Below, one piece after another: positions 24,827-36,600 of a DNA stretch of 64,000 nt (position 1 is the first letter of the stretch; each line of letters starts with the position of its first letter). The notes under the pieces are model-generated. The model saw only the letters and a list, made by a program, of their open reading frames with translations, was not told the DNA's origin and did no database searches. The DNA lies in contig NC_092561.1 of the NCBI RefSeq assembly GCF_037975245.1, positions 5,074,001 through 5,138,000 on the forward strand, in the 5' to 3' direction. The stretch is from Apostichopus japonicus (taxonomy: Eukaryota > Echinodermata > Holothuroidea > Aspidochirotida > Stichopodidae). A program made the position numbers and the translations under genes.

Positions 24827-26204
24827 CAGTACTAATGTATGATTTTCCTTGCTATGCATAGGATACACCATTACAGTGGTCCACAAACTTTAAGGCCCAT
24901 GACCCAGTATCTTCCATGAGTCAAAACCCACCAGATCCCCACTCCCCTCAGAATGGATGCTGAGAATGCATTGAAACTAGATTGGATTATGGATTTAATG
25001 GTTAACAAATGTAACCTAATGAATATTCACTGCCGAGCTCCAAAAAACTGTAGATATATTTTCCAACAGAATCATTGTGACCGACTAAAACATTTTGGGA
25101 GACCAAAATTTTGTTCTAATATATACTTCCTCCATGGGTTGAGAAGTCACACTAACTCTTTATTTATAATCTGTTATACCATATATCTCAATGATTATTG
25201 ACCAAGAACAATAATGGGAACGATTAAACCCCCCACCCCCCTGCCCACCCCCAAAAAAGGGGTGGCAGCTGAATCCCCACAAGAAATTCGAAGATCAAAA
25301 CAGAAAATGTGTTGCACTGAAGGATATTAAGCTAAAGATATCATTTTTTTTTCCATCCCCGTAATCAAAACGTTGACTGGGACACAAATAACTTCCTGAA
25401 ACGTTTGTATGCATGCTCGGCAAGCAATTAAGTTAGATTCACTACCTTCTTCTATCACTCTGTGTTTAATACACAACACAAGGTAACGTAACGGCCCTAA
25501 TCTTTCATAGTAAAACTTATCGTTATCGTTCCTGTGCAGGTTATAGAAAATTTGCTAGAAAGTACCAGCGGGACAAAAAAAAAAAGATAAAAGAAGCAAG
25601 GAAAACGAAAAGCTCTTTCATAAAGAAACCAGATATGTTATAAAGGAGAAACAAATATCATAGCTGTTGAAAAACTTTCACTTAACGAAGGGGGGCTTAA
25701 TTTAAAGTAATTGCTGAAAGGATGTTCTTGACCTCTCAAAGCTAACATTCCAGATGCCTAAGCTTACAAAAAAAAAAATTAACAAAAATATTGCTGTACT
25801 TATAGTTGAACAAATACTACTAAGAAAGGAAAAAAAGAAGAAGATGAAATGTTATATAATTAAGTCTTTCTGCAAGAATGGAGATCTAACGGTCAATCAG
25901 TTGTTAAGATGGTTCCCTCCTTTTTCTTCATAACCCACAATTTCAGTTCTGTAAACATTTCCTTAAGTCTTTTCTACATGTTATCAACTTTTGAGCAAAC
26001 ACTCTTACAATTTAGAACACACTACACCTTTACAAGAAGACAATCAATGTCATATGTTGCATGAACTTTTATAACCGGTAGAAGATTTCCTAAGACCAGA
26101 AATCATTAAGTTAACTAATTTTTTACAATTTTATTGGGAAAACTTTCTTAGGCAGGAGATTTCCTTTAATCAGAAATATTTAATTTAACTCCCATTAGCC
26201 ACAT

Positions 26205-26450
26205 CCACATGTTAGCTCAGTGGTTAACGCCGGTGCCTTTCAATCATAAGGTCCCGAGTTCGAGTCACTCCCAGATTAATGTGTGTTGTCCAGTTTACAG
26301 AGTTGTTGACAAATGACAAGTCATAATCATGGACGTTAAATATGAATCTAAGAGACTGACTCTGGTCAGCTTGTGGCTTTGATAAGCCAATGATGGCTTC
26401 TTCGCGAGTTCCTGCTTGCAGGAGGATCTACAATACATACATACATACAT
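26205..26450 (+). mobile_element. tRNA-derived SINE, family B
   Basis: TTAGCTCAGTGGTTAACGCC is a box A and GGTCCCGAGTTCGAGTC a box B. The body includes TCATGGACGTTAAATATGAA and CTTCTTCGCGAGTTCCTGC, and the tail is (TACA)n. About 245 bp. Confidence 0.78.
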
Positions 26451-27939
26451 CTATGGATTTCTTTTCTTGCTAATGTGTTTATTTCTATAAATTTAAATTG
26501 AACTAACTAACAATACCTCAGCCTCTGGTGTGTCGATCTATTTACAGACAAGAAAACAAGAACAAACTTTGACAAATGGACCAAATTTGATCAAACAAGT
26601 AATACCCCGGTTCCCAAATATGATCTGTCAGAAATTTGTTTTAACTCAACTCTTTGGCCAGTTCTTCCACATCAACGATAATATCATTGGCTAAAAATGA
26701 CTCAATGAGAACACACCTGAAGTATTCTGAGAGAAAGAGCGGAGGTTTGCAGGGGTAAGTTTAGCTCCTAAATATGAAAGATGTGAAATAATGTCACTGA
26801 ACTTAGGGTCTTCTCTATAAATTTGTTGCTATAATCGCCGTGTTACAAAGCTGTTTGTGCTTTTCTTCACTGAACACCTTTGTAAACCCTTCTGATGCTC
26901 ATCCCTAGCCTTTCCGTTTTGTCAAAGAGTGTTAAAAAAATGACAATGATTTCACAATCACCACAACAAGTGAATAAAAAATTCATTTTCTAGAAAGAAT
27001 ACCCTGTCACGTAAAAAATAATCGAATGAGGGTATCTCTCCGAGTTGATCTTTCCCCCCCCCCCCAAAAAAAACTCCCCATTCTACTGACAAGGACATAA
27101 ACCTACAATTAGGAATATATAGTAGGGCAATAATTTCAAGTTTTCAACCAATTTTTTAAGTTGATAAAAAAAAAAAATTAAAAACAGATTAATACTGACA
27201 AAAGCTGAAGAAAGACTTGACAATGACTACAATGTGAAATTTAACTGTTAAATTAACTTATGAATATTAATGAGCTGAAAGATAGACACTTCCTCAATTA
27301 TTTTTTGTGCATATTCCCCAAAATGTTTGTATTATATTTTCTAATGGCGTTATTTTTGTTTGTTTTACGATTTTATAAAAAAAAGGAAAGATGCGTGATT
27401 TATGGTTTACTTTAATTGAAATTTAACTTCAAGTCAAATTTAAGTCAATTTAATTTGAAATTGTTAAAATTTAGCTTTAATTTCACACTCAAAAGCTTTG
27501 TAGGCCCTCAACTACCCACATACCACCCAACTTACAGGATACTATCAAAATGATCCAACTTACATGGTACTATCAGAATTATGTTTTCATTACCTGTCAA
27601 TCTTCATTGGCTTATTTGGTGATAGGACTAAAAGTTATTATAATCAATCAATCATTATAAGATATTAATCAATCATTTCAATTACTACAGGGCTTTAACT
27701 AGCATAGATTTGCATTGTGAGACTCATATACATAACATCATATTGTGATACCATCTAACACCAACATGTTGTTATTCTACCGAATGCAACATTAATACTC
27801 ACTGGATAAACTGAAGGTGCATTTATACAACTAGAACAGGGATCTTATCTAGATCCTTAAAAATCCCCCAATAGTATCACTAACTCTGAAACACCAAGAC
27901 TTGTTCAAAACTTAGACACTCTACAAAGCTACCATGTCA

Positions 27940-28080
27940 CAAAATAGGATACTGCAGGGGCTGCAGCTTAACCTCATGCAGCCAGGCTGCGTGGGACTAA
28001 CACTCTGTTGTCCCTCCACAGTTTCTCACAATGGGCACTGCAGGTCAAGCAGAGATAATCCCGATTGCTCTTCTTTTGAG
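27940..28080 (+). repeat. Older interspersed repeat, interrupted by the hAT MITE
   Basis: GGGGCTGCAGC, GCAGCCAGGCTGCGTGGGAC and CTTTTGAGACGGTG resemble 37072-37260 in order. The repeat resumes after the MITE at 28368 with GACGGTGGTGCCTTAC. Confidence 0.55.
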
Positions 28081-28087
28081 ACGGTGG

Positions 28088-28367
28088 CAGGCGCGTAGCG
28101 AGGAATTTGCCAAGGGAGGAGCGAAACTGTAGGCAAACTATCAGAGCTGTATAAACGGCATTGCAAACTATCTAAGCGTAGCGCCACCATGGGTTGGCAC
28201 GAAGCGTACAAGAAAATTTTGGCTGAAAATGGCACTTCCCAGGCCTTGTAAGTTGCACCTTAGCATTTTCTCTTTGAAATTACTAGCGATATCATAAAAA
28301 CATACAAAAAAAATATGCTCAAGGGGGGGCGGCTGTCCCCTTCACCTCCCCCCAGGCTATGCGCCTG
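28088..28367 (+). mobile_element. hAT-type MITE with 8 bp target duplication
   Basis: Ends CAGGCGCGTAGC and, inverted, CAGGCGCATAGC. Both sides carry GACGGTGG (28080-28087 and 28368-28375). Eight-base duplications and CAG-starting ends are typical of hAT elements. It is 280 bp and non-coding, and sits inside an older repeat whose uninterrupted relative is at 37060-37265. Confidence 0.8.
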
Positions 28368-30563
28368 GACGGTGGTGCCTTACATTTCATACAATCACTT
28401 TGTGCGAACACAGATTGTGAAAATACTCCTCCACTTGCCTTGCCACTTTCCTTGAACTAAAACTCGTCCACAAACCGTCTGTCCACACAGTAGATAAAGA
28501 CAAATTCCATTAATGCTTGGACAGGGTGTTAAGCTTATCATCCTGTAGGCATGAATACAGTAAGGGGACAACTTTTCACCCACAAAGCCACAGAAAGTAT
28601 TACTAACGTGAGCAACCAGTGAACATTTAATTATCAGTATTCTTATTTTTTTTCTCATTATTTTGTTTAATGGGAGGATTGCTTTGAGAATTTATGCCAC
28701 TTGTCAGACTAAAATGACTGTAACAACGACCAGTGAATGCAAACCAGTTTAACACTAATATCTACCTGATGAATCCAATAAGGCAATTTTCTATATCCTT
28801 GTCTAGACTTCTTCACTGGTGAAGTCATCAATGATGATTATGTCTCTGGCATGAAATGAATTTTGTATTTTTGCAATTTCCAACTTTTTTCCAATTCTGG
28901 AGCAAAAAATAAATAGGAAAATATCCAGTATAAATAATTAAAGCAGGGTTCACCTCTGATTGAGATGATCTCATCCAAATGGGCAACAATGGGGCTTTTC
29001 TTTAGTCATTTAAGGCATATTACATTTATCCGATTTTTATAAAAGTCAATGCATTATTGGCAACAACGAATGGAACATCTTTCAAAAAAGCCTACGTGAC
29101 ACAACTACCTTCCAAGAATGGTGTATTTATTTACATTTTAAATAGTATTTATTTACATGGATGTAAAATCCCTGACCTCATTCTTCATGTTGTACAAAAA
29201 AAAAAAAAAAACACCCACAGATATGTATGAAAATCTTTCATTTCCCAACAAAGATGGGTAAATTAAACTCTAACGAGGGATGCGTTCATCTTTGGGAGCG
29301 ATGTTTCATACTTGCAAAAACTGATCCCTCTCTATCAAAAGCGGTGTGGTGACTTCAACGTATACCATTGTAACCTTGAAAAAACTAATGAACCTCATTT
29401 TTGTATATGAATTATACTTTTAGTATAAATTTCATTTTCATAAAAACAAAAATTCTGTACGTCATGTGCATATCTTGTTCAATGTTTTTTTTTTACGTTC
29501 ATTCAAGTAACTTGTTCGAAGTTTACCGCCAAATAATATTCACTTTATGATCTTATCTAATTTCTCCATAACAAGTTACAATTCTCATGAACTTGGAATG
29601 GTAAGCTATGAAAAAAAAAAAAGAAAAAAAAAAAAAAAACTTTGTAAGATGGATTATAACATATTTTAATTTCCTTTAAATTTACAGCATTCTATATTTT
29701 TCTTCCTTTTCATCAAAACCGAGGAATTGGAAAACCTTTAACGCTCAATTGTATGTTCAAATTATTAGGACAGCGAACCATGCCTTTATAGCACATAACA
29801 GATTTGCCTCCACTATCAAGCGTGCTTGCCTGTTCATGCTTTAGTTTCTGTTGTAGAATTGCTTCAAATGGCCAATTGCAAAGTGTTAATTCAATATATA
29901 GACTTGAGATTACAAACCCAACACATATATTTCCAAATATCACTGAATGGTCACTTTTCTAAACTGGCGGGAGATTTTTTAAACAATCTTTTGTTTACAC
30001 CCAAACCAATTAATTAACTATCTACTAGCATACTGTAATGGAGTAAGGTAAATTAACATTATGGAAACTCCAAGATTTGCCAATGCACAATATTCAGAAG
30101 TGACATATATCATCAAATGTCAGATCTTCAGGTCAATTCTTCTTGTAAGTTTTAAGATTTGTGAGAAATAGCGGATTGATAACTTGTCGTCTAAATACAA
30201 ACAAAATATAGCATTGCGAACAATTTCAACAGGAAATTTGTTGAGAAATGAAATGAAATTTGGATTTTTTTCTTTAAAACTTTGCAGATGATGATTAACA
30301 CAAATCTTTCAACTTGTACAAAGTCAAAATTCTATACAGGAAGAGACAGAACCTTTTGTCAGAGAAGAAACTTGATGCAATTTGATGAAGTTTCAACTGA
30401 GAAATAAAAAAAAATGCTGTGCCCATCAAACGTTATTATAACGTTTGGCAGAAAGCAATGAAGCTACAAAAACAAAATGTATGAACTCTCTGTAAAACTC
30501 CAAATTTCCACTACTGAAGAATATTAGTATTAACAAGGTCAAAGGCTTTGTGTCAAAGGTCAT

Positions 30564-30665
30564 TCATTCACTGCCCATAATACCACGAGGAAAAACAGCA
30601 AAAATGATGAGATATAGGACAACTACCAAGCCAACCAGAATAGCAAACGCTGCGTTTCTCCATCT
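30564..30665 (-). CDS. Terminal exon: single membrane helix and stop (tail anchor)
   Basis: A strong acceptor (GTTCTTCTTCTTTACAG) opens 33 codons and a TGA stop. The peptide begins RWRNAAF, runs through about 20 hydrophobic residues (ILVGLVVVLYLIIFAVF) and ends PRGIMGSE. Basic residues before the helix and a very short tail suit a tail-anchored protein with its bulk in the cytosol. Linking it to the RING-CH exon rests on phase 0 on both sides and on the absence of another gene in between. Confidence 0.6.
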   Translation of the reverse strand, partial: RWRNAAFAILVGLVVVLYLIIFAVFPRGIMGSE

Positions 30666-33600
30666 CTGTAAAGAAGAAGAACAGATAAAATGGAAAATCA
30701 GCAACGAAATAAGAAACAAAAAAATTGGGAAATTACTGACAAATCTTGAAAGGTTTTGCAAACTATTTTAGCAGAGAGGGAAAAGTAAGTAATGCCCCGG
30801 AATAACAGGTCTTTTGCTCTGTTTATATGGTAATTGGGCTCCCGACTGACCCGACTGGCCCCCCCCCACCCCCACCGGCAAACCAGAGAGCTAAGATGGC
30901 TAGTCAAATCCTTCCCAAAATTAACTTGAGAACATTGACTATATTCTTGACACAAGAAATTCTTCTCATGTAGACCCTCATATAGTTCATTCAAGCTTTA
31001 CTTTTGCAGTCCTCACATCTACAAGGGTTTTCAAACTATAACCTCTCTTGATTTTGAATGAACTTTGGGACCGGCACAAAATAAAAAAAACAATAGGGTT
31101 ACTGCACTCGCTCAAGTGGATCTGCATAATAAGGTTAGGCATGAATATCTCATATATTTTACATATTAGGCTACTGAAGATACAAAGTCTAACAATCTGA
31201 AAGAAATCGTGATTAATGGCTCCTTACAAAGTTTGACATTAGAACATTAAACTTGCTAACTAATGGAAACAAGATTTTGAAGTTTGGTCACTGACGAGTT
31301 CAAATATCGGTGCTGTGGCCGAGAGGATAAAGGTGGTGGCATTTGAAGCAATAAGGCTAAGCAATCGGGAGGTTCGGGTTTGATCCCGGGGCATAGTGAG
31401 GTGGGTTACTCATCCGAGAGCAATCAACCGGTTTCCCTGCTGAAATGACATTCTCATTGAACAGACTCCAAATGAGTTAAAATGTTGAATTGGAAGCCAC
31501 CCGACAAGGAAGTTGTAATCCCACATTCATGGTCGCTTAAGCTTCGTAAAAAAACTGCCTGATTATGATCATACTATTATTATTAAATGCTCAGCAGAGT
31601 TGATTCACTAATGTGGCCACTACAAACAGGTATGACATTTCTCAAAGACATTTTCCTGATCATTGGTTTTCATCGACAAATCACAAACTGTCTGGATTGG
31701 AGTCATTTACTTTACGAGCCTATTTAACCAAAATGCTTGAAGGAGCGGCATCAATTCTAGTCACTGTGAATGGAGGATAGAGGTAATATATTCATAGCAT
31801 GGACAAAGGACATTAGACAACCTACAAATGTTATCAACTATAAAATAGCACAACTGTTCTTCAAAAACAAACGCCTCGTAATTAAAGGTATTTTGTAAAT
31901 TTTCATATTTAGCAGATCTTGAATATAGTCATGGCTTTTGCACAAGGACTGACCCGATTGTTTCGAAATTTGTCCATAAAGCCCCTCATTCTCTCAGACA
32001 GTGGTATATAATTGAACCTTGCTCCACAGACTTCACACCGACGGTGACCAGATATATGGATCCACTTGACCAGGCACTGTCTGTGAATACTAGCCGCTGA
32101 ACCGGAACATCTGGAAAGAGAGCAAAAGCATTTGTCACACCGGAATAGCTGGATCTTGCATATCATAAACTAAAATTTGCTGTTCTGTTTCTTATGAAGC
32201 CTGAGATATTTTATAACGCAAAAACAGAAGGTGATACAATAGCTAACACAATCACTGGAGTAACAGTTTTGCTCTCTGATAAGCTAGTGCTTGGGATAAA
32301 GAAACAGAGGTGTCCATAATGCATTGGGTTCCCAAGACAATTATGTCACAGGCCAACTTTGCTGAAGTCTTCAATGAATTTCAGCCACCTGAATGTCTCT
32401 TTGAGGTCGGTGAAATAAAGTATCTCTTCGGAATCTACCCAAAATAGGTTCACTCTGTGCATGTAAATGTAGATCTATTGGCAACGTATGTTAAACAGAG
32501 TAAAATGGAAATTCAAGGTTCTGAAGATTACTTGAATGAATCTCTCACCTGCACGGCCGGATCAATCTGTTCTTTGACGATGTCTCCCCCTCGAAACACA
32601 CCCGACATGAAGTGCCAAGTTCACTGGCAGATCTCGGCACGGAGGGTGCAGTGGATACCATCGAGGAACTCTCGCTCGAGTCAAACATTGTAGCGATGGG
32701 CTTGGAGCTACTGGCCGCGTAGGCCGTTTCAAAGACTGGTGGGTTCCATATAATCACCTCTTTTGGTATAATCTCGGCCGATGCTCGACAGGCTGCCTCT
32801 TCTGCCGTGGTGAGATTGCCGTAGGATGTCGACGGCCGGTTGAGATCGGCGGGTACCTCTGCCTGGTTGGCGGCCCCCGGCAGAGAGCCCATATCTATAG
32901 TTACTGCCTCCTGGGCGACCATGACACCGGTGTCCTTGGTGCCATTTCCATTGTCCTTAGCTGTCACGGTAGTGGCAATGTCCGAGGTCTTGGCCTCCGA
33001 TATGGTACGTGACAGTTTATCGACCAAGTCTAGAGTTTCGTGGGTGACGCTGTTCACTACGCAGGGCAGTGTCTGGCATGAGCGACTGCTCGTGGTATTC
33101 TTCTCGCTCCCGTCTTGGGAGCCAGACATGACCGACCCCCTGGATCCTACGCTGGCGTTACTCTCCTGGGAGAGACGGCGGGATACCTGTGAGGGGGCTT
33201 TACTTGTAGAGGATGAAGATGAATCACTGGAGTTGGCCTCATCTTCTAAGGCATGTTTTAATCTGGAGATGAGCAAGGAAAAAGCCAAAAAGATGGAACA
33301 AATGAAATATCACGATCGTTTAAAGGTATTTGCTCTCCTGTGGTAAATGTGGGTAAATGTGAGTTTTATGTGGCTTGACTGCTCACCAATGCCCAATAAA
33401 AGTGTCACAAAGATGGAATGTAACTTTAAGATTGTTTGAAGATATTGCTCTTCTGTGGTATGCAACCCTTTAGAGGTCCATGGACATGAATGTGGCTTCG
33501 TTGCTCACCGATGCCAGTCAAAATAAACATTTTTCTTGAACCACAGTAACAGTGACATTGTAAACTTGACAGCAACTAGTGGAAGAGAATCTTATCTTAA

Positions 33601-36600
33601 TCAACAGCAATTATGCAATCAACCTTAAGAATCTAATTCTGGAATTCTATGGGCAGCTATCAAAATGCATGTGTCAGACTTTAGTCTGCATTGAGGGGTT
33701 CCTTGACTTATTACTGGCAATATGACAAGAAGACAGTTATCAGTCATAGCATGCTTTTAAGTCTTGTTAGCTTTTGGACACACACACTATTGACAAACTG
33801 TCACAATCTATAAGAAAAGGAAGGACATCCAGGAAGGACATGAATAACTTTTCTTCTGTCCCCCACTCCTTCTCCCCTTGTTCCACCCCCCCCCCATCAC
33901 TCCTCTTCTCAAAGCTCTCTTCCATCTTCTCCACACCTTTCTATCTTTGTCCTTCTCCAGTTTATTCCCTACCCCTTCCGTTAATCCTCTTTTTCTCCCT
34001 CCACTGTTTATCTCCTACTTCTCCTCTTCCCCTGTTGGTTTCTTTCTTTCTTCTATCCATCCCTTGTCTACTAATCCCCTTTCATCCATCTCTTTGTGTT
34101 CACCATGCTCATTAAACCTGTCTGTATTCTGTGCGTAATTTTGTCCCTTCTGTTACTGTTACTTGTCATTTAGCCTTTGAAAAAGATCCTACTAGTATCG
34201 AAACGTCCGGCCAACTTACTTTACACACAATGTATAAGAGTTAAAATTAGAAGATATTATATCAAAGTAGGACTCACCTTGTTAGTATGGTATCCTGCCA
34301 ATATTGCACTTTACTTTGGGCTTCTAAATCCTCTCCTTTAAGAAGGTTCAGTAGATTCATCACAGACTGAACAGGAAAATAGAAAAGAAGGATTAACATA
34401 TGAGGGCAGGAGTGAAAAAAAAAAAAAAAAAAACAATCTCATTAGCCTGAAAAGTGTCTGCTTTATAGCTAGGAACATTCTACTGTCAAGAAAAAAAATA
34501 AAAATAGAAAAAAAATAAAAACAAAACAGGGAACAAAAATGAAAACATGCTGGTATACAAATAGACTCAAGATAAAAAAAAACTGCATCACAGGTCGAGC
34601 TAAACATCTGTTCCATAGGAAAGAACTTCTGAAAGTTTCCAGCTGGTGTTATAAAAATGCCGGCACAGGTTACTGGTTACTGGTTTTGTGATTAATCTTC
34701 TTCTTTTTTGTTTATTTGGTTCTCTCATTTAATGCAGTAAGAACCTACATTATGTTAAAGTTAACAACCAGAAAGCCTGGAGGCTTGGTGATTCCTTGAC
34801 ATATAATTTCTTCAAATTTGCAATTAATTATCTGACTAACATAGAGCAAGTGAGTTAAATTTTTCCAAGAGTTAAGTGAGAACCACAAGAGATCAGTTTA
34901 TTTTCCAGCTCTTATTTGTAGCACTCACTTGTGGGCATCAAACAATTAATTCACTGGTAAGGGTTTTACAATGTATATATATATTATTTTTAGAAATTTT
35001 TATTCCAAAATGTTTCAATAACGCAATAAGAAGTCTTCCTATGTGAAATATAAACACACAGATATTCTATGTACAAGCAAATGGACATTTTCGTTTACCA
35101 ATTTTGAGCAAGAAAATCTGCTCTGCCACCGAACCCCCACCCCAACCCCCTTTAATAATTGCAATTAATAAATAAGAACTACACAAAATTTGTTTCTTCA
35201 CTGTGAAATATTTTCACAATGGCAAAAGCCAGAGTCATCCAGTATAAATCATTGAGAATAAGGTCAATTTTAAATTTGAGACCATTTCAAAAGCCCTTTT
35301 AACCTGTTGAAGCTCAGAGTGCAAAAACTGATAAGGGTCACTGAGTGTGTTTAAATCTCCAAACAAAATAATATCAACTCTTAAAAGCAGATATCATATC
35401 CTGGATGACTGTGAATATTGTTGAAGACCAGTTGTGTATAGAGCCCCTTCACAAAACTAAAACTGAAATCAAAATAAAATAAAGCTGTTAGCAAACTGCT
35501 TATCCACTAGAGAGCCTGTGTAGGAGAATGTGTAAAAGTAAGTTGGCCTGACGTTTCGATCCTAGCAGGATCTTCTTCAAAGGCTAAATGACAAGTAACA
35601 GTAACAGACGGGACAAAAAGCCTTCTGCTAATATAGTTACATGTCCCGTCTGTTACTGTTACTTGTCATTTAGCCTTTGAAGAAGATCCTGCTAGAATCG
35701 AAGTGTCAGGCCAACTTACTTTTGCACAAAACTAAAACTGATCTCAATTTCAGTTCTTGTACCCACCAAGCTGGATCTACACCACATATTCAGATCAACA
35801 GAGACAAATGTTTTGAATTATCACATTTGCAAAGTTTTTCAGACTATGACAAAAGAGACTAGGGTTCTTGTTCTCCATGAGAAGGATGAGTTTTCATGAT
35901 TGTAAGCAGGTGTTTCATACACATAAACAACATACACCATCTTATAGACTCCTTTTGCCTCTGGCAAGGAATAAAAAACACTGGTATGCCTTCTGCTAAT
36001 ATATTACAATCGTTCTGTATTACAGGCGTTTCGAAATTAATTCTCAAAGGAACTGATCAAATACTACTGCGGTTGGCATGCTCCTTTCATGACTGTCTCG
36101 ATTTCACCTACATGTATGTTAGATCTTTCTCAATATATATTGTAATTCATATTACTTTTTATCTGCTGGTATAGGAAAATGTGCTTGGTTTAAGATACAA
36201 AAGGAATTATAAAGATATTGGACTGAATTGGCTTACAGTAACTATAGAGAGATAAATGGTAATGTACAGTACACTATTGCATATATACTTGTCGTATATA
36301 AATGGCATCAAGTCTGGTAAATGAAGATGTGTTTACATCAATAAATGAACTTGGGATATTTCGTGAGTTCTAGATGACCTACACCGATGGAGGGCAAAGT
36401 TCGACCTGTTGCACAAAGATTTTCCACCTGATGCTTCCCTCATGTGATTGATCTTGTGATGGGGGTGTTTATAGACCAGATTAGTAGCACAAGCATAACA
36501 GCATGAGTAAGGGTACCAGTAGAAAGCCCATTACAATTATAAGTACAAGCTCTAAACATGAATATAAGTACTTGATATTGTACTAGCTAATACAACTATA

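Larger units (their letters stand above)
21160..26204. other. No gene recognised; simple and interspersed repeats
   Basis: Apart from the repeats listed separately, this holds poly-G (21249-21263), AC/A-rich tracts, a CT-rich stretch and long AT-rich sequence. Open frames are short and none shows a known domain or clean splice borders. Confidence 0.6.
26451..30563. other. Mostly no recognised function; likely 3' flank and UTR of the RING-CH gene
   Basis: AT-rich with poly-A and poly-C tracts, beyond the MITE at 28.1 kb. Minus-strand AATAAA signals near 29.12 and 29.15 kb could end the RING-CH transcript, about 1.4 kb after its stop; this is inference. Confidence 0.4.

Noticed and set aside
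31307-31390. Possible true tRNA-Leu or tRNA-Ser gene
   Set aside because: Boxes A and B are present, but the acceptor stem does not close and a SINE body with an (ATT)n tail follows.
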